A stretch of DNA of 64,000 bases from Asparagopsis taxiformis (GCA_030407315.1 JALQPE010002294.1:110116-174115), one strand, 5' to 3'; positions 21,136-32,348 are shown, counted from the first letter of the stretch. Notes: generated by a model from the sequence alone, not told the origin. A program made the numbers and translations.

Positions 21136-21172
21136 CTGTGTCGAAAACACAGTCCCTGTGTCGAAAACACAG
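21136..21172 (+). repeat. Tandem hairpins in the copia B leader
   Basis: CTGTGTCGAAAACACAG occurs twice (21136-21152, 21156-21172), separated by three bases. Each copy is a six-base-pair stem (CTGTGT/ACACAG) with a CGAAA loop. They lie between the primer-binding site and the gag ATG, where retroelements often keep packaging or dimerisation signals. Confidence 0.7.
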
Positions 21173-21242
21173 CCCTACATCCCAATTGCACAACTTGCAA
21201 CAGCTCACACACTCTCAAACACGGCGACCAGTCTATCCCACC

Positions 21243-24200
21243 ATGTCAACTGAACCACTGTTACCCATTCAGCACAACCTCGAAATCCCATTACTTACTG
21301 ACGACAACTATGTACCATGGCGTATCACCGTAGAGCACTTTGCCCGCACCCAAGGAGTTTATGACTATCTCATTCAACCGCCACCCATATCAGAAGACCC
21401 CATCACCACAAACACTCACCACACGAAACATACTCAAGCACAACTCCTAGTGTTATCGTCTATCTCCCCACACTTACTGCTTCACTTCACACAGAAAGAA
21501 CAAAGCGGCCCAGTCCCCGTCATCTACAAGAAACTCGAAACCCTTCTCACACGCATACCACCGGAACACTCACCTGAAAACCTCCGTCGGCGTGCACGAG
21601 AGATCACATGGAACCAAACCATGCCCATCTCAGAATACATTGACGCACATCTCAAGCTACGCACAACGATGATTCGATCTGCCTACCCGGACATCCAAAA
21701 TGAAGAAACGACCATTCGTTTCCTACTTGAGGGCATCGAAGCCCACCACTCCTGGACTGTGCTCCTGCAATCGATATCAGCACACGGAGAGCTCAACCCT
21801 CACAAATCACTTACGCTTGATCAGATCATAGCCATGATGATCCGACACGATTCATTGCACAAAGCATCAGTACCGTCAAACCCCAAATTCCATCCGAAAC
21901 CACCAACACACCACATACTCCATCATCCTCGCTTCACCACCCATCCGCACAAACAGAAACCGAAGAAAACACAACAACGTACCCACGAATTTCACCCCAA
22001 CAACAACATCCCGCGTCCACATGGCTATGCTGGACCCTGGTGTCAATACCATGGTCTACGCTCACACTCCACCTCCGAATGCCGTCTACACAAAATGTTT
22101 CAAGATTTCATGAGTTCCAACACAAAATCAGCCCATAACCAACTATGGCATGATACATACGACGAACCTTGCATCCCAGAGACCTTCCAAGATTGCAAGC
22201 CAACAGCACATGTTTCAGACTCCGAATCCGAACCCGTAAGTCAATTACCTCCCTCCAATTACATTCTAGACTCCGGAGCAAACCCAACGCACCTAACCCA
22301 ACCAACCCCAGGCCTTCCAGTGAACATATCTTCCACTCACTGTGCAGATGGCCGTACAAGTTCTACAACACACCGCGGCAACGCATCTATACCCCTCTCA
22401 CCATCAACTACGCTCCCACCGCACGATGTGGTTGTAGCCCCACACCTTCGCAACAATCTCTTATCGGTTCCTCAAATCAGCAAAACCCACGATGTTCTCT
22501 TCCAGGCAGATTTCGCTTACATCACCAAACCATCACCACCTCCCAAGGATGATAAAATTGTTGCCAAATTCCCCAAACAAAATGATAACCTATTTCGCGT
22601 CACCACATCCCGACCGCCCATCCCTATTGTCAACGCAGCACGTGCTTACCCATCTCGTATCACACGCCCTCCCAACAAATTGGCCACCTCCAGACAACCT
22701 CCATCCATTCCCCCCACAATCACAACAATCAAAGTACGCAAAACTAACCACGCCAAACCATCTACAGCGGCCACATTCATCAAAAAAGCCACAAGCCGCA
22801 AAAGATCTACAGCAAAAAGACAAATTTCTACTCGTCCAAACCAGCACATCAAAACAGATCTCCCTTCTACGATAAGAGACTACCATTCATGGCATCTGAA
22901 ACTCAACCACACACACCCCTCTAAGATACACTACATGGCCAAAAATAACCTTGTTCCACACATGCCCAAGAGCTTGCTACGAACCCCTCCAAAAGACTTC
23001 TCCTGCTCTGGCTGTTCACTAGGCAAATCGCATGCCGCACCGTTCCGACGACGTGCCCGCACTGCCGCAGTCGGTACACATCTCCACACCGACATTTGCG
23101 GCCCATTACCCGTTGACTCCATTACTGGAAACCGTTTTTTTGCCACTTTCCTCGATGAAGGTAGCCGATATTTGGTAGTGAAATGCGCTCCAACCAAGAC
23201 AGAGGCTGCCAATTTTATCAAACAACACATTACAGATGTTCACACCCACACACCTCACCGTATCCGCCACATTACATCAGATAATGCTCTCGAATACTAC
23301 TCTCATGACCTATGCGCATTCTACGCCGCCCACAATATACAAACCCACCCAAGCACACCGCATACGCCGCAAGAAAAGTCTCTCGCTGAACGCGTCAATC
23401 GCTCCATTATGGACACAGCCAGATCCACACTCCTCACTTCCGATTTACCAGTCTCACTTTGGGACTACGCAGTATATACCGCCACAGACACAATCAACCA
23501 TATTCCACACACCGCACATGGCAAAATTCCTCACCAACTCTGGTTCCAATCAACCCCCGAGGTACACACCTTACTTCCATTTGGAACCCCTGGGTACGCA
23601 CATGATCCCTCCCCTCACACCAAGCTTGAGCCCCGTGCCAAACTCCTACACTTCATTGGCAGAGCCGACTACAGACATTATTTCACTTTCGACACAGTCT
23701 CTCAACGCATCACACGCTGCCGCATCGCGGACTTCTCGGTTTACAACGCAGTCAATGACCCCGTTTGCACTTCTGCCCCCACCGATCATGCCCTAGCAAC
23801 ATACACTACCACCTTTACAGAACCACGCAACATTCAACAAGCCCGAAATGCCCCTGACGCTCGCGAATGGGAACGTGCTTGGAACGCTGAACTTGACAGT
23901 CTCGAAGATCGCGGCGTCATCACTTACATCCCTAAACAAGACGTACCCAACGATATAAAGCCCCTTCCTCTAACCACAGTTCTACGCGTCAAAAAAGACA
24001 GCAATGGACAACCTTTAATACGCAAAGTGCGATGTACCATTCGCGGCGACAGACAAAAATCCGGAATTCACTATGACCCTGCAGATCTTTCAAGCCCAGT
24101 TGCTAGCAGAGATGCCATACGAACATCATTGGCCATAGCTGCAGCTCACAATTACCATACGTTCCACTGGGATTTGGAATCCGCTTTCCTCAATGAAAGC

Positions 24201-25412
24201 TTCTCGGAAGACCGAGAAATATACCTACACCAACCACGCAGATTTGACGGCACTCTGAAGCATCCCGGCCATATAGCCAAACTCACAGGGAACATGTACG
24301 GAAGCCGGCAAGCCTGTAAGATCTTCACAGAAGGTCTTGCCGACTTTCTCACCATATCCGACCTAACACGTCTCTCATCCGATACCTGCTCTTTCATTAT
24401 GCGAGACAAAACAGCCCCACACAATTTCATCCTTCTAGTCATAACTGTGGATGACTTCCTGGTCATATCAAATCATCTCCCACTTGTTGACAAAGTCAAA
24501 ACAAATCTTCAGTCCAAATACACACTCAAAGACCTCGGTCGCGTCAGCCACATCCTAGGCTGGAAAATATCGCACCATTCCGATGGAATCTCACTTTCTC
24601 AACCTAGCTACATACAATCCCTCCTTGCCCGCTTTGACCAAACCAACGCTCATCCCGCTCTATCCCCGATTGCCACCGAACCCCTAGCCACAGACAAAGC
24701 ACAAAGAGACCCCCTAGACACCTCGAAATACGATTAAAAGAGCCTAATTGGATCCCTTCGTTACTTATGTGACTCAACACGCCCCGACATAGCCTTCATT
24801 GTTGGCCTACTTGGCCGCTACGCACAGTCTCCGACCAAACATCACTGGAAAGCTGGCATCCGCGTACTCCGCTATCTAAAAGGTACAATCAATCAAGGTA
24901 TCAAATACTCTCGCACACTCCAAACCGAACTGGAAGCATATTCAGACTCGGACTTCGCAGCATGCCCAGATACTCGCCGATCAACCACTGGAACAATAAT
25001 TTTCTATAATGGTTCACCGGTTGCATGGCAATCAAGACGCCAGCAACAAGTGGTAACATCTACCCATCATGCTGAATACGTTGCCGGTTTCCATACCGGA
25101 CAACACTTACAAATCATCTCAAACTTTATCACTGAAATTGGCCATCCCAGCCCACACCCTATTCCATTATTCATCGATAATGCTGCAGCTATCAGCACCG
25201 CGACCGCCAAATACCCTACTCCGAAATCAAGACACATTGATGTTAAACATCACTGGCTTCGCGAGCAAACCCGCCTTAAGCTACTCAAACCTATCCACAT
25301 AGAATCAAAGAACAACCCCGCCGACATACTCACGAAAGCTCTCAAGCCTGCGCAATTCTCTCAAAAATTACCACTCCTCAACCTGACAATAGCCACGGTG
25401 CGCGGCGACTGA
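21243..25412 (+). CDS. Copia B gag-pol polyprotein with one in-frame stop
   Basis: I chose ATG 21243 (MSTEPLLPIQHN) because it aligns with the start of copia C; an upstream ATG at 21138 is in frame but in the hairpin leader. Domains in order: Gag (NYVPWRITVEHFARTQGVYD), CX2HX4HX4C knuckle (WCQYHGLRSH), protease (ILDSGA, D343), GAG-pre-integrase (HLKLNHTHPSKIHYM ... CSGC), integrase core (HTDICGP, TSDNALEY, SLAERVNR), reverse transcriptase (WDLESAFLNE, MYGSRQACKIF, ITVDDFLVIS near 1070). A TAA at 24735-24737 then interrupts; the same frame continues with RNase H (AYSDSDFAACPDTRRSTTG, LFIDNAAAI, SRHIDVKHHWLRE, NPADILTKAL) to the TGA at 25410. It is either a single nonsense mutation or a readthrough site. 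Confidence 0.93.
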
Positions 25413-25464
25413 CGAACAACTTTCTTTTCCGCCCCGTGTCCACCGTCATGTCTCGTCCTCTTAT

Positions 25465-25574
25465 TGACGAACAACTTACTACTTACAGTGCTTACAGCTA
25501 TATCTTGCTCCCTTTATAACTTGACCGTCGTCGACAACAACCGTCAATAAACGAGATCATAGATTATCTTCACA
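25465..25574 (+). repeat. Copia B 3' LTR
   Basis: 110 bp, same as the 5' LTR. Its first 13 bases (TGACGAACAACTT) also occur 55 bp earlier at 25410-25422, overlapping the pol stop codon, which may mark an alternative plus-strand priming boundary or a former LTR start. The five bases after it (CGCCG) complete the target duplication. Confidence 0.95.
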
Positions 25575-25579
25575 CGCCG

Positions 25580-27640
25580 CATACCATATCAGAAGACATC
25601 CTATTTTGGGTCAGCGTGGTAATTTGGGTCAACTTTATGGTAAAAAAATCGATGTTTGTAATGTGAGTAACCGGCTGAAATGGCGCGAAGTACTCTAGCA
25701 CCCAAACCAATGGACTACTGGCTTCTCAAATTATGTCCGTTGGACCTCTGTCGTTAGCATTATATTGAACGGTCTCTTTGGTGCAGTTCCATCATTCTGT
25801 GAGTAGCAATTCCACATCCGGCCTTCCCCAAACTCCTTTCTGAGGATTCGGTATCCTGGCTAATCGAAGGATAATGGTGATGCACTCAGCCGCTTAGAAA
25901 AATCCGAAATTATCCAGATTTGAGGCTGCTCGACAATTGGTTCTTACATCGAAATGCTCGATTCGACAAGCAGCGAAGCAATGTAACATCTCAAATACTC
26001 AGCTCCAGAGATTCATGCTTGGAAAACTGGAGATAGGAGGAGAGAGGAGGGGAAGAAAGCCTGTACTGACGTATCAAGAAGAGAAAGAAATTGTGAGGGC
26101 TGTCATCGAATTCTCACGGAATGGCACGCCACTTTCCCGTCAATGTCTGAAAGACATGATAGGAATATTTGTACACAACCTACCAATAGGTCGCCAAACG
26201 CAATTGCCATTCAGAAATGGAATACCAGGAGATTCCTTCATTCGAAACGTTTTGCGAAGGCACAAAGATCTTTCTCTGAAACGCCGTGCAAACCTTGAAA
26301 AACCACGAGCGGAAGCAATGTCAGCAAAGAACTTGGCAACGCACTTTGCCAGAATCCATCAAGTTTATCGTGAATATCAGATAACAAGTGGTGCCCAAAT
26401 TTTCAATGTTGACGAGAGCGGATTCAGCACCCACAACAGGTATTGTGGGAGAGCTAAAGCTCTTTTTGAGCGTTCGAAAGGATGTCGAAGCAATGCTAAA
26501 GAGCTGAAGTGGGCTTCAAATGCTCAACATGTTACTGTTATGCCAGTAGTGTCTGCAGATGGAACAGTATGGTCACCAGTAGTGATCCTTCAAGGCAAAG
26601 CTGCAAAGTACCGAAGAATGCATGGCGGTATTTTGCAGACACCTTCCGATTTTCTCCCAGCAAATTCACTGGTGTCCTATAGAGACCCTGCTGGTATGGA
26701 CAGTGAAATTTTCTTTCAATGGGCAAAGAAGTTTATTGAGGAAACTACTGCGCTTCGCACTAAGCATCGAAATATAGTGTTAACTTTCGATGGATACGGT
26801 GCGCAAATGACCTACAAAACTCTTAGATTGTTTCGTGACAATCGAATTGTCGTTGTTGCACTCCCAGCCCACACCAGCCATCGCACCCAAGCGCTAGATT
26901 ATTCAGTATTCTCACCGTTCAAGACTTACTTGCGAAATGAAATTAACAAGAGAACACTTAAGAAAACGTCAGAAATGCGAAATGATGTCTACACAATTTG
27001 TGAAATGCTGACAATTGCATACAGAAAGGCGTTAACATATGAAAACATTATCAGTGGTTTCTTAGGGGTTGGATTGTGGTGCGAAAAGAGGAAAGATGTG
27101 ATACGAGATGTGATCAAAGTCTCAGACATAACAAATATTGAGGAGCATGAGTGTCAGGTTGATTCTCACATCGGTTTCAAAGCTTTGGTCGAAATGTTAC
27201 AAAAGTCGCGGAACTTACTGCGCTCAGACGGCGAGGTGATCACCAACGGGACGGTAGATAGTTGCGAGGGTGTATTGCTTTCATCAGATGACGTTATTTC
27301 TTCCATAGGTCGGCGAGAGGAGAAACGCGAAAGGGAAAGAAATGAAAGGGCCGCACGGTCGGAAGCCGTTGAGCAAAGGAGTAAAGAAAGAACTGCAAAG
27401 TGTGCAGAGAGGGAAATACAGAAACGGAGGGAGGAAGAGCAGCGCCAAGAGCACATCAAATGGTTGTCTGGAAGGCATGAAAGAGGAAGGATACTGAAGG
27501 AAACGAGAGCAAAAAGGAGGAGGATTGTTCGGCTAAGGAAAGGAACAGCCCGGGAGGATACTGAAGTAGCATTCAATGGGGTATAAAAAAATAAAGATTC
27601 AGAATTGTCAACCGGCAGAGCGTGACCCAAATGTTGCCTC
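25580..27640 (+). mobile_element. pogo-like Tc1/mariner-superfamily DNA transposon
   Basis: Contains the DDD transposase ORF (25937-27586). Possible ends: TTTTGGGTCAGC at 25604 and its partial inverted match TGACCCAAAT at 27623-27632; a second AATTTGGGTCAAC lies at 25621. These are weak and the exact borders and TA duplication are not secure. Copia B sits immediately to the left, 30 bp away. Confidence 0.55.
25874..27586 (+). CDS. pogo/CENP-B-like DDE_1 transposase, 5' end interrupted
   Basis: The long open frame runs from 25898 to 27586, but its only upstream in-frame ATG is 25874, and a TAG at 25895-25897 separates them. The psq/CENP-B-type helix-turn-helix (CSIRQAAKQCNISNTQLQRF) lies just after the stop, so the gene seems 5'-inactivated by one nonsense codon or uses an unseen intron. 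Catalytic triad numbered from 25937: D159 (FNVDESGFS), D285 (LTFDGYGAQ), D321 (QALDYSVFSPFK), spacing 35, giving a pogo-like DD35D. The last 100 residues are a highly charged coiled coil (RREEKRERERNERAARSEA). Role: cut-and-paste transposition. Confidence 0.85.
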
Positions 27641-27761
27641 AGTAGGGTGGGTTGGGAGGCTATCGGTTCCATCGGGGATTGACTTTTTTCGCCCGTTTGT
27701 ACTCGTCCAACTCCAGTGGAAGGCGGTCATGTGGTCTGGCAAGGCAAGGGCTAGTAGTTGG

Positions 27762-28015
27762 GAAAGTGTAAAACCTGCTGCTGCAGGCATGGTGGCAGTA
27801 GATATGCTGTCACAGTCCCCCGCTCGCCCAGTGGTGACCCCCGAACACCAACTGGGGGAGGAACTCTTCGGGAGTCGAACCCGGAACCAATTATTGTTTA
27901 TCGTCATACGCAGTGATCGTGCTCTGGGCCCATAACCTGTAAAACCAGATACACCACATAGCCGGTGTGATGTCTGCTGCAGGCATGGTGGCAGTAGATA
28001 TGCTGTCACAGAAAG
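27762..28015 (-). mobile_element. TRIM: 244-bp miniature LTR retroelement
   Basis: Element 27767-28010 is flanked by the duplication GAAAG (27762-27766, 28011-28015). Read on the minus strand: 5' LTR 27938-28010 (73 bp, TGTGACAGCA ... GGTTTTACA), primer-binding site 27921-27937, a roughly 123-bp interior, a purine-rich tract (GGGCGAGCGGGGGA) next to the 3' LTR, then 3' LTR 27767-27814 (48 bp). The two LTRs match except that the 3' copy lacks about 25 internal bases. There is no coding capacity; it must use proteins of another element, probably one of the copia families with which it shares the primer-binding type. The interior holds a Pol III B-box sequence GGTTCGACTCC. Confidence 0.85.
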
Positions 28016-29960
28016 GAACGGAGACATGTGGATGAGAAGAAGCAATATTTGCATTTATATATTCAGAATGACCCAAGATTTGCAACCCTGATGGATACAG
28101 ATTAACGATTTCACTCATCAATGGAATTACTAGTGTCTATCGGACAAGTGGCCTCATATGAGGCAACCTTTTACCCACATAGATTAAATTGAAATAATAA
28201 ACCAATATTTTCAATTTTGCCATTAAAAGACTTGGAAAGTTAGCCCGTTACCTCTTTGTTTTGTCAGTCGCCGACGGATTGGAAGCTGGTGACAGCTGTC
28301 CGAAATTATTATCCTGACTAATGGGCGAGTTAGCTCTTGGCAACCTGTTAAGTTAATGTCCCGACACCCCCTGTCGCTGAGGGCCGGCGAGGCTAACGTT
28401 TGGTGCAATAAGAGGCGGGTTTGTGGTGTGGTGGGAGGGATAAATGTTAGTCTTAGTTAGACTGGGAAATGGTTGAATGCATTGGTGGAGATTGGCTTCA
28501 TAAATTTGTCGGCCAGCATTTTATTAGACGGCATATGAACTAGCTTGATGTTTGCTTATTGGATATAGTCTATTATCAAATGTAAGCGTAGGTCAATGAA
28601 TTTTCATTGCTTGGTTGGTGCGGTTTAATTGGTGACTTGGATAGCCGACTGGAAATAGGTGTAGGCGACGATGGAGTGGTTGGTTGGCATGATGTTGAGC
28701 TCTTTCAACATTCACGAGAGCGATTTTGTGTGGCAAGTAGTATCGGCAGCGGCGATGAGTTTTGCTTCGCATGTACTCAGTGCAACTATAGTTTGTAGCA
28801 AGGAGGCCCAGTTGATGGGGGAACCATGGTATTTGAGCACAGTTATAGATATCGGTTTGAGTGATTGGGTATCACTGGCTAAATAAGAGTGGCTGAATGC
28901 GGTAGGTTGGTTATTGAGGGGCGATGGAGGGAAGGTGATCCCTGTGAGAGGCTTGAGGTTAAGGTGGTTGTCAAGCTAGACAGGGAAGTTGTTTGATAGC
29001 TCGGAAGATGGGCGATGTCATTCTGCTCCCGCTGTCCGCTGAGGAGAGGATGTCTTTAATACTACTTGAATGGAGTTCCTTAGGGCAGTACTGACCGTAT
29101 TGCCCCATCCTGGATAGTGAAACCTGTAGACTCTTGCAAGTTTTCTAGCTGGACTGGAGAGGAATGGGAAGGCTAGGAAGATCGGCAATGTCGCTCTGCC
29201 TCTGTTGTCTACTGAGGAGAGGATGCCTTTAATACTACTTGAGTGGGCAATACTGACCGTAATTGCCGCCTTCTGGGTAGTGCAACCCAGAGAATCCCTT
29301 GCTATGCAGTGGCATAGCTGTATTCAGCCATAATAGGGTAGTATAGCTAGCTGCTGTGCTGCAGCGAGTCCAGTGAACGTCCACAACGTGGGTAGCAGCG
29401 CTACCCAATCATTACATAGCTTAATAAGATATAACAAGTAGCTGGGTGTCATCCATCATATTTTATATGTGGAGATTGTTCACGTATCATGATACGTGTA
29501 GGTCAGTGGCGGGAAGTCATCCCTTGTCCGGAGGACGCTGTTGAGCACTCCGCTACGTGACTCAGCCGGGATCAGCGATGTGTTACAAACCAAAGGTAAC
29601 AATTACTATGCGGTTGAGTAGCTGGATGATGCCCAAAATGGAGTAGTCTAGCTAGCTGCTGTGCAGCAGCGCGTACAATACTGGACTGCACGTCCTCAAC
29701 GCGGGTGGCAGTGCCACACAATATGGCACCCAATAGTTCCATAGTCTGAGACACAGTAGGTAGTTTGGTGTTATCCATCATAGTATGTATGCAGAGATTG
29801 AACACGTATCGGAACACGTGTAATTCAGTGTCTTCAGTAACTTATCCTTTGTCTGGAGTGAGTTAGTAACCACACGCTTCTGCATGCCTCAGCTGAAAGC
29901 AACGATGTATAACAGCGCACGATGATTCGTTGGGAAGGACTGGAGAGAATTAGGAGAGAA
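28016..29960. other. Non-coding region with a solo piggyBac end and diverged duplications
   Basis: At 28130-28230 lies a left end related to the piggyBac at 10.8 kb (CTAG, TGTCTATCGGACA, one CCTCATATGAGG, then alignable AT-rich sequence); no right end was found. About 29021-29140 and 29170-29290 are diverged tandem copies (shared GAGGAGAGGATG and TTTAATACTACTTGA), and about 29300-29600 and 29620-29915 are another pair (shared TAGCTAGCTGCTGTG and GGTGTTATCCATCATA-like blocks). No gene recognised. Confidence 0.5.
28130..28230 (+). mobile_element. Solo left end of a piggyBac-related element
   Basis: ACTAGTGTCTATCGGACAAG followed by one CCTCATATGAGG palindrome, then sequence alignable with the left subterminal region at 10840-10910 (shared TTAAATTGAAA, AATAAAC, CAATTTT, AAGACT). 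Only one palindrome remains versus two in the full element. Probably a deleted or MITE-like relative. Confidence 0.65.
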
Positions 29961-29968
29961 AAGCGTTC

Positions 29969-30601
29969 TTGAACGCGTTTGACGGTGACAAAGGTGTGCT
30001 CAGTCTAGCCGAAATGTATATGATAGGAGCAGGTGTCGAGAGGGATGAGCAGTGCGCGATAAAGCTCTGCAAGAAGAGTTTGGATATAGACAACATGGGG
30101 TGTGTTGATTTGAGAATTTTTGCTCAAACACTTGCAAGGAGAAAACGAGTTTCGTTTGCGATGCAGTTGTACGAAATTATGATCAATAATTATGATGACT
30201 ACGACACTGCGTATGAAATGATGGAACTGTTGGCTACAGGGGCGCCGGGAGTCGAAAGGGACGTAGAACGCGCAATTTGACTGAGTCAGAGGCTAATGTC
30301 GCAAGAAGAGGATTGCCAAGTGGCGAAAAGTCTAACCAGAATGTTTGCCGGCGGACTATCCCGCGCTGTGAGAGATGATCCGCTAGCAGTACGCTTGTAT
30401 GAAGTGTGCGTTGAAGAGTGGAACAATTATGGTGCAATGTTTGATTTGGCGGAAATTCTGAGCTTTGGCGCCCCTGGAGTTGAGAAGAACGTTGAACGCG
30501 CTGTGCAATTGTACAAGCGATGCTCGAATGAAGATCTCGACGCAGTAGCCGAGCGTAGACTTGTAGAAATTGCAGCGCTGGTTCAAGATGGATTTGATTA
30601 A
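29969..30601 (+). pseudogene. Sel1-repeat protein pseudogene, copy 2
   Basis: One plus-strand frame of about 210 codons with a TGA at 30278-30280. Before it: SLAEMYMIGAGVERDEQCAI and MMELLATGAPGVERDVERAI; after it: MFAGGLSRAVRDDPLAVRLY and LAEILSFGAPGVEKNVERAV. These are Sel1-type helical repeats (A..LA..Y..G.GV..D..KA pattern). No ATG opens the frame (it starts at a TTG), so the 5' part is also missing. The related minus-strand copy at 19.3-19.7 kb is more damaged. Sel1 proteins act as scaffolds, for instance in ER-associated degradation; nothing here gives this one a specific role. Confidence 0.65.
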
Positions 30602-31201
30602 CTTACCTGTTTGCACTGCGCTGATGTCTTGATTGCGTGTAGTTGAACGGGCGAGACATGGTTTTTGATATCAGTACAGAGAACGGGTGGCGTGATGTCG
30701 AATGACCCGTGACAAGTCATTACTGCAGACGGTAGTCAGTTGAATTAAGTAGACTGTCGCGCTTTTCGGCTACAACCTCGACTGTCGAGATTGAGAACTG
30801 CGATACTGAAAATATACACGAGAGTCCAGAGCTGTGTATGTCACGGATGTGGAACATGAAATGCGAGATGAAAGCATATCGTGCAATAAGCGATACACGT
30901 GCATAACTCTCAGTTTCTCATATGTTGTACGTTGCGCCTTACCCTTAGCATATGCTCTGTATTACAGTACCTGCCACTGGCATCCGCGTAGAGGTACTCA
31001 CAGAATCTCAATGGTGAGCAACAACGCATATGGCATATGTTTTTCTCCATAGCTCAGTCACGAAACCTTGCGCAACTGCTAAACAGCGCAATCGATGTCA
31101 CGTAGAGCGTCCCTATGTAACTGAAGTTGCGAACCGAGCGCCATTGGTGGCCACACCACAAAACGAAATGTCAAACGTAATCTAACTGTATTAATTTCAT
31201 T
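30602..31201. other. Non-coding region left of the DIRS-like element
   Basis: No gene or repeat recognised up to the outer direct repeat that begins at 31202. Confidence 0.5.
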
Positions 31202-31374
31202 TATTAACATCCTCCCCACTTTCCGCTTGTCGACCCAGAACTTCGGGGTCCCGAAGAAGAGTAAGAAGTAGAACGCATTTTTAATGCAGGGTTTGCCAGG
31301 TATTCGCTGGACTAAACATGGGGTTCGTGGCTCTTTCAGCGACGCTTTCACCATCGCATATGATGGATTCCCCC
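31202..31374 (-). repeat. Split direct repeat B2
   Basis: 173 bp, TATTAACATCCTCC ... GGATTCCCCC on the plus strand; same as 31711-31883. Confidence 0.9.
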
Positions 31375-31422
31375 GGTTTGCCAGACTAGTTGAACTACTA
31401 CTCTAGGGATGGAGGGAGGGTA

Positions 31423-31714
31423 TCAAAATAGTGTTCTTTCGCCGGCACTGAAAGTTGCTGCGCTTCTCAAGGCATATGGTATCGATCTGACGAGTAGAGC
31501 AAGCCTCGGATGGAGGATGGGGTAGTGCGTGAACCGCCGGCGCTGCTCGGTGGCCGAGCTATACAGCCGCTAGCATAGATCAATTTCTTGTCACATCCAA
31601 TCTGTTCATGCGGAGCGCATACTGTACCGAAATACAATTCCATCCGCCAAATATTCGTTTCGAAGCTTGACGTTCCGAAGTTAAAATACTTTCTGCGTGC
31701 CTTGAAAACCTATT
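31423..31714 (-). repeat. Split direct repeat A2
   Basis: 292 bp, TCAAAATAGTG ... AAAACCTATT on the plus strand; same as 33861-34152. Its end overlaps B1 by four bases, as expected for an internal B1-A2 junction copied from a circle. Confidence 0.9.
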
Positions 31715-31883
31715 AACATCCTCCCCACTTTCCGCTTGTCGACCCAGAACTTCGGGGTCCCGAAGAAGAGTAAGAAGTAGAACGCATTTTTAATGCAGGG
31801 TTTGCCAGGTATTCGCTGGACTAAACATGGGGTTCGTGGCTCTTTCAGCGACGCTTTCACCATCGCATATGATGGATTCCCCC
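31711..31883 (-). repeat. Split direct repeat B1
   Basis: 173 bp, next to A2. In the gene's orientation it follows the recombinase ORF after about 470 bp of non-coding sequence (31884-32348), in which I see no gene. Confidence 0.9.
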
Positions 31884-32348
31884 AAATTCCCATGCCCTTG
31901 TGGAACTGCTGGGTTCTACGAGGTCATGCTATGCAAATGTATAGATGGTCTCGTGTCCTTCCTAGCCCAAAAGGCTACGGGATTCCACCTCGCCAACTAT
32001 CTTAGTTTTTGTAGTTGACGAGACGTGACGTCACGTGTGGACAATAAACCTTGCGATCCCCGCAGGTCTTCTGCATTATGGCAACACATATTGCAGGTCA
32101 GCATGGTATCTCATGCACTATGTAGCTCGAATTGGGGTCACCATGTAGTGCTTCCGCATGGGTTACCTTTCGATGCCTAGTTTCATCTGCAACATGGCGA
32201 GAAAGTGTGCAGGTACGCATGGCAGCACATGCGATTTATATACCAATTACATGGTAGCCATAGGGCGGTTAGCCGTTTCATAAATTTCTAGTCCTCAATG
32301 CAAGCTTCCATTCCCTCCGAGACCTCTTGAGAGCAATACAGGGGGTAT

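Larger units (their letters stand above)
20894..25574 (+). mobile_element. Ty1/copia retrotransposon B, complete
   Basis: Full-length 4681-bp element. It has two 110-bp LTRs (20894-21003 and 25465-25574) that look identical by eye, TG/CA ends, a 5-bp target duplication CGCCG (20889-20893 and 25575-25579), a primer-binding site directly after the 5' LTR and one gag-pol reading frame (21243-25412) broken by a single in-frame TAA (24735-24737). Identical LTRs indicate very recent insertion. No obvious polypurine tract precedes the 3' LTR; the bases there are pyrimidine-rich. Confidence 0.95.

Noticed and set aside
27850..27955. A tRNA gene around the CCCATAACC and GGTTCGACTCC motifs
   Set aside because: The CAT-anticodon-like motif is the complement of the TRIM primer-binding site and the two motifs lie on opposite strands for a tRNA; no cloverleaf forms.
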